Of a stretch of 20,870 nucleotides of DNA, positions 10,437 through 18,244 are shown in pieces (position 1 is the first letter of the stretch; every line of letters begins with the position of its first letter). Below the pieces are notes generated by a model, which searched no databases, was not told where the DNA came from, and saw only the letters and a list, made by a program, of their open reading frames with translations. Position numbers and translations under genes: made by a program. The stretch is from Larix sibirica (lineage: Eukaryota; Streptophyta; Pinopsida; Pinales; Pinaceae), in contig NWUY0300051059.1 in the NCBI GenBank assembly GCA_004151065.3, forward strand, positions 39,059 to 59,928, given 5' to 3'.

Positions 10437-11468
10437 TGTTGTAAGGAAAACAATCCTATGGTTGGGGTGAGGCCATCAACATATTGAGTAAGATAAAACA
10501 AACATCTACAGTCATGCAAGCATCAAGATAGGGTTTGTACAAGGTGAAAGTTAAACTTGGAGATCAAAATTGTGTACCTTGTTTAAGTAGGTTGGTCCAA
10601 GCTTTTAGTAACTCTTTGATCTCTGATTCCAAATCTTCATCCACTGCAATACCTGCAAAACTAAGACAATACCTTTCTCAAAAACCTATGGATACAACAA
10701 AATATATGTGAATTGAGCCAAAGACATTAATATGCATTTGAACATATACACTAAATCTCAATATGAAAACCTAGCCATTTCATTGAACTAGACTATAACA
10801 CAATATTGCGAAAGGAAAGATGTCTTGTATTTATTAATGAACAATAGAAAATACAAATATACCTTGCAATAGTTGGGCACCTCACAAAACCTTGACCTAG
10901 GTTCCCTTGCTGCTCTTCTCCACAAGATCCAACAATCTCCAGGTGATGGGAAATAGGAATATCTCAGTCACATAGCAGAGGGGATTAGAGGGAGTCTAAA
11001 TTCTTATAGCATTTCTGTATTAATGAGCCAAAAGTCCACTTAGAGGCCAACCTTTCTTGCTTTTATATTAAAAGGAGGAAACCCTTGAATGGATAGAGGT
11101 TGTAACTATTGGGGGAAGTTATCAAGAACTACCCCAACTAATTTGAAATTCGATTTTATTTTTATTTTTCAAATTTTTATAAGCCACATGTGGGTGGGAA
11201 ACAGACACCATGTGTGTAACACGTGATTCAACCCTTTGTAGAGTGTGCATGCAAATTTTTATTGCACACACAGGTGGGTGAACCATTAGACTGAGTGTAA
11301 CATGCAGTTTGCATGACCATCAACTGTCCACATGTCACAAACTAAGATAACCAAAATGAGAATGATGGATGAATAGAGGATGATTTAATCCATGAGACTG
11401 GGTATCAAACCAAGGCTCTTCCATCCATAGTTTATTTATGTGTGACTGATAATTTTAATGTCGTCACA
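10437..11468 (-). repeat. 5' LTR of the Tat-like element (~1032 bp)
   Basis: On the minus strand it begins TGTGACGACATTAAAATTAT at 11468 and ends TTACAACA at 10437, giving TGT...ACA termini, with the primer-binding site 4 bases downstream. The outer edge is independently supported: the DUF4283 reading frame on the flank stops making sense exactly at 11469. U3 holds a TATA-like site (11061-11070). A minus-strand AATAAA at 10830-10835 could mark the end of R. The presumed target duplication is GACAG (plus 11469-11473). The partner LTR is not in the window. Confidence 0.8.
11061..11070 (-). promoter_or_regulatory. Candidate TATA box of the LTR promoter
   Basis: On the minus strand TAATATAAAAGCAAG lies about 400 bases into the LTR, a plausible U3/R position. 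Transcription would start near 11030 and run through the primer-binding site. It is assigned by motif and position only. Confidence 0.4.
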
Positions 11469-12458
11469 GACAGAGAAGTTCCATTTTGACTTATAACAGT
11501 AAACGAACCCAAATGGGAAGAAATTGTATCCTTTGATGGCTAGCATCAAACAACATAGAGCAAGTTTTAAGAGCTAACAGTGTTGACCCCATTCACCAAT
11601 TATGATTTAGAATCCATTGAGCATCATCAAGAAACTTTAGAAAAAAAATGAACCAACCCTTCGCCAAAACATGAGCCGATGGGATATACCCTAGCTTATG
11701 CCCCCAAGAATCTGCCTCCCAATCTCTGAGGGTTTTCACATCAAGAAAACAACATGGAATCCTTCCAACAATGGATTTTCCTGCCATGCCCACAACATTG
11801 CTAATCTCTATGTCTTTAGCCAAATGTAATTTCGAGGCCTTGATCTTTTTACTGATCCTTCTTTTATATCCTTCTAAATCCAAAATCGGGCTCTGTCTTT
11901 GTGACTAAGCACCAGCATTCTTCCATTAGGATTTTTGAATACGAGGTTCGATTTCCCCCACATAGCATGCCCCCATGCCGCTACATTCATGTGTAGAATA
12001 ACCACCAGAGAACAACATGAAAACATTTAGGTCGAAAGGAACTTCACCTTGAAGTTCTGAGGTTGGAGGTAAGGAGATGAAACCACCAAAATTAGTAGAG
12101 TAATAGGAAAATATTATTCACCAGCAGACAAGAGAGGAAAGGTTTTGTCGCTTGGAAGACCAAATCCATCCAAAACAAATTCTGCACCTATAGAAGGGGA
12201 ACCGACTAATTTCTGGCATGATGGAGACCATGAAAAATGCAGAATATCGGCCTGGTCCATTTCCGAGACCCACAAATAGGGAACGCTACCCGAAACCGAA
12301 AAATGAATCTTGATTGAGGAGGGAGTGCTACCTAAAACCGACAAAGGAGGCTTGATCAATGAGGCAATGCTACCTGAAACCAACAAAGGAGGGTTTCTTA
12401 TAACTGCTTCCACGTGATCCTCTAGCAACTGTCCCTCTAATAGGTCATATTTTTTCAC
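11469..12458 (-). pseudogene. DUF4283-type LINE ORF1/gag-like protein, cut by the LTR
   Basis: Upstream frame (12458-12114): an opening with Pro/Ser/Val-rich repeats, then after a stop GKSNLVFKNPNGRMLVLSHK and DRARFW. A one-base shift near 11884 leads into LEGYKRRISKKIKASKLHLA, GKSIVGRIPCCFLDVKTLRD, LGYIPSAHVLAKGWFIFFLK and DDAQWILNHNW. The layout 'vGkf......lr.W...W......v..l.kGwf.f.F....Da..il...W' is DUF4283, found in plant LINE ORF1 and gag-like proteins. Reading on past a stop gives LALKTCSMLFDASHQRI and QFLPIWVRL, the expected 'lPiWVRlpgLP' motif, which is then lost within 50 bases of the LTR edge at 11469. The remaining C-terminal half should lie beyond the other end of the Tat element. 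It would bind nucleic acid of its own retroelement. Confidence 0.7.
12285..12396. repeat. In-frame 42-bp tandem repeat (2.7 copies)
   Basis: Units start at 12285, 12327 and 12369, each opening GCTACC(C/T)(G/A)AAACC and spaced exactly 42 bp. In the minus-strand pseudogene this encodes a 14-residue repeat of the form PPL-SVxGSxxSxIK. Because 42 is a multiple of 3, expansion kept the reading frame, so it probably arose while the protein was still coding. Confidence 0.7.
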
Positions 12459-12524
12459 TGGATCTCGATCTGCCTCTTCCTACCAAGTGGCACATCCATA
12501 GATATTTACTCCCTCGCATGAATC

Positions 12525-13320
12525 TGAAGAATACTCTTTTATTCAAAGAGTTTCTTTTATTATCTTCCCATAATCATATTATCATTTTACATAATGAATA
12601 CAAATTTTGAAGAATAATCTTTTATTCAAAGAGTTTCTTTTTTTTCAGGAAGAAAAAATCTATAACTTGATATTCAATTAAATCAAAGTTATAATTTCAC
12701 AGTACATAAAATATACATTAATGGAGTTTAGCAAAAACCGACTGCTAAACAGTATTGAAGACTAGAGCAGATCCAAAAAAAAGAGTTTAAAAGGATATCA
12801 ACCAAAAAAACATGAAAACCAAAACTAATAACACTACAATTACCCACTGACTGCATAATACTTTTGCATAAATACAAAAACTAGAGTCCAAAAATATAAA
12901 GAACACTAATAGATCCTATAACATCTCTCATCAATCTTTGAAAAATCCTCAAATTATTCACAAAATAGAGTGCCCTCCTCTTCTCTAAATGCTTTCTTTG
13001 AGAGTTTATCAACTAGCTTGTTGAAGGTCCCGTAGATATGAGTGAAGAATATGTAGGAAAAGTTTGATATAAGGAACCTAGTCCTCTAGCACCATTGATC
13101 TAACACTGCCACTTGAATGGAGCCTTTGTTATTTTCCCATTCCACTATAAGCTTTGAGTCTCCAAAGATATGTAGAGAAGTAAAATGCCGAGAAAGTGTA
13201 AACTAAAGGAAGGCCCCATAGGGCCAAGAGCTATTCCCATGTGTTAGTACCATTGCCAAATTCAAAGAGCTTCTTTCATTACCTTCCGATCAACATATTC
13301 TCATTTTACACAACGAATAA
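12525..13320. repeat. 83-bp tandem duplication, second copy split by a LINE
   Basis: Copy 1 is 12525-12607 (TGAAGAATACTCTTTTATTC...AATACAAATTT). Copy 2 starts at 12608, breaks at 12640, and resumes at 13260 with ATTCAAAGAGCTTCTTTC, then CATTACCTTCC and CATTTTACACAACGAATA, matching copy 1 bases 12542-12600. The duplication therefore predates the LINE insertion. Confidence 0.75.
12641..13259 (-). mobile_element. 5'-truncated L1-type LINE with RNase H remnant and target duplication
   Basis: The insert is flanked by ATTCAAAGAGTTTCTTT (12624-12640) and ATTCAAAGAGCTTCTTT (13260-13276), a 17-bp target duplication with one mismatch. The minus-strand 3' end is a short A-tract (8 T on the plus strand, 12638-12645), as left by target-primed reverse transcription. 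Inside, the minus strand reads ELLALWGL in one frame (with a stop between the motif's Glu and Leu). In another frame it reads FGDSKLIVEWENNKGSIQV, a Trp/stop/RTRFLIS stretch, then NKLVDKLSKKAFREEEGTL. This is the RNase H domain found at the 3' end of plant LINE ORF2, with the GDS Asp still present. The 5' end is truncated right at the start of that domain. Confidence 0.75.
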
Positions 13321-13480
13321 TATTTTTACGATGATATTATCTATCTACTAATCACAATATATGATTTGAATGGCAGGGAATAAATTGTTCTATCAAGCAT
13401 TGCAAGAAAAATAATTTGTTCTTTTTGCACCAACAATTAGAACATGTTATAAATACCAACCCAAAGAGTTGAAAAAATAG

Positions 13481-14514
13481 TTGTTGAAACTCATGACCAC
13501 ATTGTTTGGTCTTGTGTTCAACCAAAAGGTAGTTGAAACCATGATGGGAAAGTACTTGAAATCGGTGTGGTACAATTACCGCACTAATCTTAGTCACCAC
13601 CCTAATTATGAGCATCCTGACTAATTCGTGTACCCGAGTGGGTTGCATTAATCAAGGCTAAAAAAGAGGGATCCTTGCCGCAAAGTGTTAAATAACCACA
13701 AAGGTAATTGTGATAATACAACATTCCATGAACTTATAACTTATACACACTTGACCATAATGATTAACTTCACACTATTGTAGGATGAAAGACATTGCAA
13801 AGGCCACATAAACCCAATTGGAGAAGATTGGTGAACACAAACTTGGCCTAGGGGGCTATGTTAAACTAAAAGGAAGATATGTAAGTACTAATATTTAAAA
13901 TTTGTTGTTATTGATTTAGAAATTGTAATTAAAAATATTCCTTACTAAAATGTGTTATGTTATGATATGTAGGCAACGGACTTTGGCGTCATGCCCGCCG
14001 CCAAAGACATGAAAGTTTCCTTCACCAGAGGGTATAAATACTTGGCTGAAATGAACAAGGGAAATATAGATAACACTTATGTTGTTAAAAAGGCAATATA
14101 CAACTTCAATACATTTTAAAAATTATTTGGTACTGCATGAAATAACTACAAATGTAACTATCGCAGGTAGTACATGAATATATAAATAATCCACGGGAGC
14201 CGGTTTTAGAGACTGAAAGCATTGATTAGCCAGAGGTTGTCCCTACTGCACTAGGTACCATAAACGAGGTCATTGGAAACTTAGAATTTTTGGTTTATGT
14301 AATAATATGAATGTCAAGGTGATTTGCAAAATGGTTTTCATTAATTGAAGCAGCTGAAGTGGATAAAAATCGACCACCTACATGGAGACACATTTTGAGA
14401 ACTAATCAGGAACCAGTAGTGGAATCTTTAGCTCGAGAAGAGCATGGGGAATATTATGATTCCAACGTCAAAATTATGGACCTTATAAGAAATAAAAATC
14501 CTAGAGGGAAGTAG
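13481..14514 (+). pseudogene. Four-exon plant transposase-associated protein (Ptta/En/Spm-like), broken
   Basis: Exon 1 (13481-13703) reads GKYLKSVWYNYRTNLSHHPN, a stop and frameshift near 13622-13630, then VPEWVALIKAKKEGSLPQSV. Exon 2 (13784-13880) has QLEKIGEHKLGLGGYVKLKG; exon 3 (13973-14092) has DMKVSFTRGYKYLAEMNKGN; exon 4 (14167-14514) has VVHEYINNPREPV and later PTWRHILRTNQEPVVESLAR, ending at TAG 14512. Introns are 13704-13783 (GT-AG), 13881-13972 (GTAAGT-AG) and 14093-14166 (AAG|GCAATA...CGCAG, GC-AG). All three junctions keep phase, which argues that the model is right. The 'W..yR..l' segment, followed by 'HKLG.GGY', recalls plant Ptta/En/Spm transposase-family proteins (PF03004), the second protein of CACTA elements. 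The family call is from memory of that pattern and is tentative. Stops at 13622, 13693, 13809 and three in exon 4 make it dead. Confidence 0.45.
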
Positions 14515-14813
14515 TGTAGTAGAGATGAAATATCTTATATGATGGGAAAAATGTGTTGTATATCAATGCATTGTATGTACTACATTGGGTATTGTTTATA
14601 AAGGATTAATGCACACTGATTTGATCAAAATTATAGATGTCTATATGCATGAATCTTATATGTTTGTGTATTGTGATATTATGTTTTAAGACACTATTGA
14701 TTTTTCCTTCTTGTTCTTACAATTAATATAAGTTAATTTAAATGAGTTTTTGCATCCGTAAGTATTCATGATAAATATTAATGGTATACGCATTTTTGAA
14801 CCTCAAATAGGTC

Positions 14814-14957
14814 CCATCTTGTTTGACAATTGCATCAAGTAATATTAATTGTTTTTAAGTAAGAATTTGTATTAACATAAAACCATCTTGTTTGACAGTT
14901 GCATCAAGTAATATTAATTGTTTTTCTGTAAGTAAGAAGTTGTATTAATATAAAACT
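14814..14957. repeat. 69-bp tandem duplication
   Basis: CCATCTTGTTTGACAATTGC at 14814 recurs at 14883 as CCATCTTGTTTGACAGTTGC, and the match runs on through CATCAAGTAATATTAATTG and GTAAGAA(T/G)TTGTATTAA. The second copy has a 4-base insertion (CTGT). Few differences separate the copies, so it is relatively recent. Confidence 0.8.
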
Positions 14958-15314
14958 AAGAATGTACAAAAATAGTTACAGCCCATATAGGTCTGGGCAT
15001 CCAAAAAAATGTGTCCTAGACCTTAAAATTTCCCATATATCATATATGCCTTCATAGTTCAGAACGTTTCACCATATTTGTTGAAGGAATCATATTTTTC
15101 ACCATGGCACTATAGGCTCGAAGAAGTTGTATTAATAGAAATTTGAGAAAGTACAAAATAGTTACAGTGCATATAGATCTGAGCATATAAAACAATGCAT
15201 CCTGGACTTGAAAATCGCTGATATAGCATATCTAGCTTCATAGTTCGATCAAAGATTTTACAACAAAAAAACAACTAAAGGACACAAAATTTTCAGCATG
15301 GGACTATAGGCTCG
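14934..15314. repeat. ~190-bp imperfect tandem duplication
   Basis: Unit 1 (14934-15120) and unit 2 (15121-15314) both open AAGAAGTTGTATTAATA and both end in GGCTCG or AGGCTCG. They share GTACAAAA-ATAGTTACAG, CATATAG(G/A)TCTG(G/A)GCAT, CTTCATAGTTC and ACTATAGGCTCG in the same order. They are more diverged than the 69-bp pair, which overlaps their left edge. Confidence 0.75.
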
Positions 15315-15853
15315 AAGCGTGAACCAGTACATAATGGTCCTTAAAACAAAAAAACTAACAAACTACACAATTTTCTACCTGACTAAAGCATCATTCTTTC
15401 ATTCCTCATGGATATTGCTTGCTTGAGTGGGAACCGGGGTAGCGATGATGGGTGTTCTAATTGAGTTTTCTTCCAAGCCAGGGCCTTGAGTGAAGATGTC
15501 TAGCAAAATTTGCTCCTTGTGTGCAATATGCTCCATGCGGAACTCCAAATATGCAATATTTTCCTCATCTTAAACATTAGTTGAAGTTCTTTTTTCTTTC
15601 AGACGTCTACAACCAACTCCCTTGCACTGCGGGATCCCCATTGTTAATAGTGGGGATCCCTTGGAGGGCATCTCAACTTCTCAGAATTAATACAAACAGA
15701 TTAGTGGAATTGATGACTTTCCTGCCAGTCAAGAAATGTGACTAACTTTGTATGATCGAAGTCAGTGGCCACTTTTGTTTCGTCCTAGATGATTTGAATG
15801 CGCCATGGAGTCAGTTTCTCTTCCATTGATGAAGTGTTAATTCCCATCAACCT

Positions 15854-16545
15854 CTACTCCATTTGTGGCCCCATGTGCTCAATATGTCGGTTGAGGCTCC
15901 CTTCTCCCTGACGGTTCCTTTTCTTGTTAGCATCCTCCTCCTTACGCTCTGTGGATGTCATAACCGATTCCATGGAGGAATTATGCCCATCATCATTATC
16001 TTCTTGGATATCCTCACTATTTGATTTTTCCTCGAGAGGATTCTTCTCATTACCAGGGCGCTCTCTTCCTCTGTTGGGAACCCATGCTCCCTGTCGGGGT
16101 CTTCCTCTTTCTCTTAAATGAGGCATTCCCCCTTGCGATAAAGAACTCAAAGTAATGAAGAGGAGGCAGAATCAAATCATCACCTTGCAAATTGAGCCAA
16201 GTGTGACATCCATTATTCACCAGGATCACCATAAATGGGTGCAATCTCACTGTGTTTGTGGTCCTCTAGCATAATAATGGATCTCTGAACCATAATAACA
16301 TCCAACTTGAATTCCCGAGCAATTCGCATCATACTCCAAACATCTCGCCCCACACACCAAGTACAATGGATTTTCTGATGGGATGAGGTGCAGATATTTA
16401 GACCCATGCACAGTGAATTTGCATAAATGAGGTATTGTGGATTTCCTGATGGGATGAGGTGTGCATGCAGGCCGTACTCCCCTCTATAAATTCTCCCATG
16501 TGATGTTATGTGGAATCTTATAGTCATCTCCACGTCTATTGTCAT
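15854..16545 (-). pseudogene. Unrecognised minus-strand coding remnant
   Basis: Two overlapping minus-strand frames hold protein-like text that I cannot assign. 16545-16213 has DVWSMMRIAREFKLDVIMVQ with ICTSSHQKIHCTWC just before it; the 'ReFkLDvimvQ' phrase faintly recalls the start of a LINE endonuclease ('...LDivliQEtk'), but the following residues do not fit. 16150-15854 is a highly charged stretch (RERGRPRQGAWVPNRGRE, then many Glu/Asp/Lys), like a hinge or tail of a gag-like protein. The upper frame contains a 71-bp duplication. No start or family is defensible. It may be chance, or another worn retroelement ORF. Confidence 0.25.
16367..16460. repeat. Direct repeat TGGATTT(T/C)CTGATGGGATGAGGTG, 71 bp apart
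   Basis: The 23-base motif occurs at 16367-16389 and 16438-16460 with one difference. The sequence between does not repeat clearly, so either a 71-bp tandem unit has diverged outside the motif or only the motif was copied. Confidence 0.7.
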
Positions 16546-16610
16546 TAATTGTTGTCAATCATAACAAAAAACCAATATATCAAAATATATCAATATTGGT
16601 CGAAGTATAT

Positions 16611-17180
16611 TGTTGACATGGTTTCAACTTTAAGAACGTTGAAAAATATACATCTAAGCGATAAAAAAGTGTCGAACTCTTATCGTGTTCTCTTTGAAAG
16701 GTGCCTTGCATGTTTTAAAGCTACGTTCGTTCCACGTATTATACGTTCGATATATGTCGCTATAACGTCTCTTCAGAGACATTTGGGCGTCGCAAAGCAA
16801 AGATTTTATTCGTCACAACAACAAAAATTCAACAAATGATTAGACCTTAAACCGACGTAAAAAAAAGCTTTCAATGTTAAAACGACACAAAATAAAATGT
16901 CGTCTTGGTGTCGAATTCGGCCTGCAATGTGGTTCGCTTGTCTCTTAAGTGACGTTGGTTCCATGTATTCTATTTCAAGTGTGCATACATATATCGTCGC
17001 TTAAGAGACGTTCGGGGGCATCGGAAAACAACCTTTTTCTACCTATATCTATAGCAAATGTTCGACAAGGTTTCGATCTTAAAAATGGTTGTAAAAGAGA
17101 CACCAATACAACAACATTGGGACGAGATCAAAGAAAAAATCATTCGATGTTGAAACGACAAAAAATTTGTCTACCTGGCA
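16611..17180. repeat. CpG-rich palindromic module, about two tandem copies
   Basis: The same landmarks appear twice in order: GTGTCGAA(C/T)TC (16669, 16909), ACGTT(C/G)GTTCCA(C/T)GTATT (16722, 16952), a GTCTCT...AGAGAC-type palindrome (16767-16780; 16940-16953 with 16995-17010), and ATGTT(A/G)AAACGACA (about 16874, 17148). The period is roughly 230-275 bp. The starting motif TTGACATGGTTTC (16613) recurs as TTCGACAAGGTTTCG (17061). CpG is frequent here (over 30 by eye in 570 bases), unlike the CpG-poor surroundings. Hairpins include ACGACA/TGTCGT at 16882-16903. The function is unknown; subterminal repeats of a DNA transposon are possible. Confidence 0.6.
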
Positions 17181-17209
17181 TCAGACTCATCCTGAAATGT
17201 AGTAGTGAG

Positions 17210-17228
17210 GGTAAAATGCCATTTTACC
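17210..17228. other. Perfect 8-bp hairpin GGTAAAAT-GCC-ATTTTACC
   Basis: An 8-base stem with a 3-base loop lies just outside the right edge of the CpG-rich module. It could be a relic of a MITE end or chance; it is too short to decide. Confidence 0.5.
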
Positions 17229-17279
17229 TGAAATTTGTGTGGCCAATATAGAAATCATGTAACCATTGGAGTCCTAGAG

Positions 17280-17500
17280 TTGGCTCCTTCATTTGAAGAG
17301 TCAACACCAGAAGATGCATAGGATTCAAGAATGCAGCAGAGTTCAATCGAGGGCGAGAAAATGCTATTGGTCGGGGATTATTGGCTCCTTCATTTTTGGA
17401 AAGGACCATAGTCATAGAAGACCGCATGCAAAATAAAGCAAAGGTTGCGGAATCAGTTAACGTTTGCAACCATTTTGGCTCCACTCCCTCGACTATATAA
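17280..17500 (+). promoter_or_regulatory. Candidate polymerase II promoter with TATATAA at 17494
   Basis: TATATAA at 17494-17500 follows a C-rich CCACTCCCTCGAC stretch. Upstream, a 15-base motif TTGGCTCCTTCATTT is exactly repeated at 17280 and 17381, with a third partial form (TTGGCTCCACTCCCT) close to the TATA box; inverted CCAAT (ATTGG) lies near 17366. About 55 bases downstream is an ATG in a good plant context (AAAATGGC). The combination looks like a real plant promoter or LTR-derived promoter, but there is no transcript evidence. Confidence 0.38.
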
Positions 17501-17556
17501 ATTGAAATAAGCAAGAAAGTGAGTAGCAACACATATTAGATTGAAAGAGATCCAAA

Positions 17557-17664
17557 ATGGCAGAGTTGATGGTCAAAGACATTCTCTCAATTGAGTTAGA
17601 GTTTTGGGTTATGGGTCTCTGGGTTTTGATGATGTACTTAGATATGCGTTGGGTCATTTTGTAG
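17557..17664 (+). CDS. Short ORF (35 codons) behind the candidate promoter
   Basis: The reading MAELMVKDILSIELEF, WVMGLW and on to a TAG at 17662-17664 starts at the first ATG after the TATA-like box. I do not recognise it. Moving by one base after residue 20 gives GFDDVLRYALGHFVDY, so this may be the first exon of a decayed gene with a frameshift rather than a real micro-protein. It was chosen only for its start context and promoter spacing. Confidence 0.22.
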   Translation: MAELMVKDILSIELEFWVMGLWVLMMYLDMRWVIL

Positions 17665-17715
17665 ACTATTGATTGAGGTTTTATAGCCGTATAAATGTAT
17701 TGTATCAAAGATCCA

Positions 17716-17778
17716 TTGTTATAATATCTAGTGTGCTGGCATATTCAATCCCCTAAATGGGTTGTTATAATATCTAGT
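17716..17778. repeat. Direct repeat TTGTTATAATATCTAGT, 46 bp apart
   Basis: The 17-base motif is found at 17716-17732 and again at 17762-17778, with a unique stretch between that includes GTGCTGGCATATTC. It is a short local duplication. Confidence 0.7.
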
Positions 17779-17779
17779 T

Positions 17780-18243
17780 TATAGATATTGACATTTTGAT
17801 TGTTGTGGACCTTCAAGTTGACTCATTTTGTATGATGAAGGGACTGTTATTCATATATAATAAAATGGGTTGCTTATTTTATTGCATTGTCTAATGTTAT
17901 AAAATATTTTTCCCGAAGAATAATGTTGTAAAATGTTACATTGTTGATTAAATATATATATATGATTATATATAATTACAACGAATAGATGTTTAATTCG
18001 GTGGTATAACACATTAATATAATCATTATATTGAAGCACAATAATTCAAATTCAAATATTATTATTATTATTACAAATATTTGATTTTCTGTTGATTTTT
18101 TTTCATGGTGCTTTTTACATTGTTAATGATTACGCATTGATGCCTTTTAATATATTAAGCTTATTGTTTCTTGTATTTATTATAAATGCATCAAATAATG
18201 GTGCTTAAACAATTATACGCACCAATTCTCTGTATATAATATC
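17780..18243. other. Very AT-rich non-coding stretch
   Basis: It contains long runs of A/T such as AAATATATATATATG near 17949 and (ATT)5 at 18058-18072. Nothing in it looks coding or structured apart from these simple repeats. Confidence 0.6.
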
Positions 18244-18244
18244 A

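Larger units (their letters stand above)
1..11468 (-). mobile_element. Large degenerate Ty3/gypsy retrotransposon, Tat/Ogre-like, lacking its 3' LTR in this window
   Basis: Read on the minus strand, the order is LTR (11468-10437), primer-binding site, leader, gag, protease, RT, RNase H, integrase, second RNase H, and then an antisense plant-mobile-domain gene. Pol order PR-RT-RH-INT defines Ty3/gypsy. A second RNase H and an extra ORF between pol and the 3' LTR are known traits of the plant Tat lineage. All coding parts carry stops and frameshifts, so the copy is dead. The left boundary is not visible: nothing at 1-1128 matches the LTR, so the 3' LTR probably lies beyond position 1 and the element exceeds 11.4 kb, which is within the usual size of Tat/Ogre elements. 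That 1-1128 belongs to it is inference, supported only by GC-richer CATG-type motif patches shared with the leader and U3. Confidence 0.8.
14515..15853. other. Non-coding stretch made largely of tandem duplications
   Basis: No protein-like frame was found. Bases 14515-14813 are plain AT-rich DNA that may include the pseudogene's 3' untranslated part. 14814-15314 is duplicated DNA (two entries below). 15315-15853 is less AT-rich, but I could not tie it to any family. Confidence 0.5.

Noticed and set aside
13143-13160. CACTATAAGCTTTGAG as left CACTA terminus
   Set aside because: It lies inside the LINE RNase H sequence and does not match the 19176 tip beyond CACTAT. Other CACTAT sites (3031, 4117, 14691, 15108) also fail to match.
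13352-13648. Minus-strand 98-codon open frame
   Set aside because: It is the shadow of the plus-strand transposase-like exon 1, which has a coherent protein pattern and splice sites.
17224-17532. Minus-strand 102-codon open frame
   Set aside because: No motif; it overlaps the plus-strand promoter-like block in antisense.
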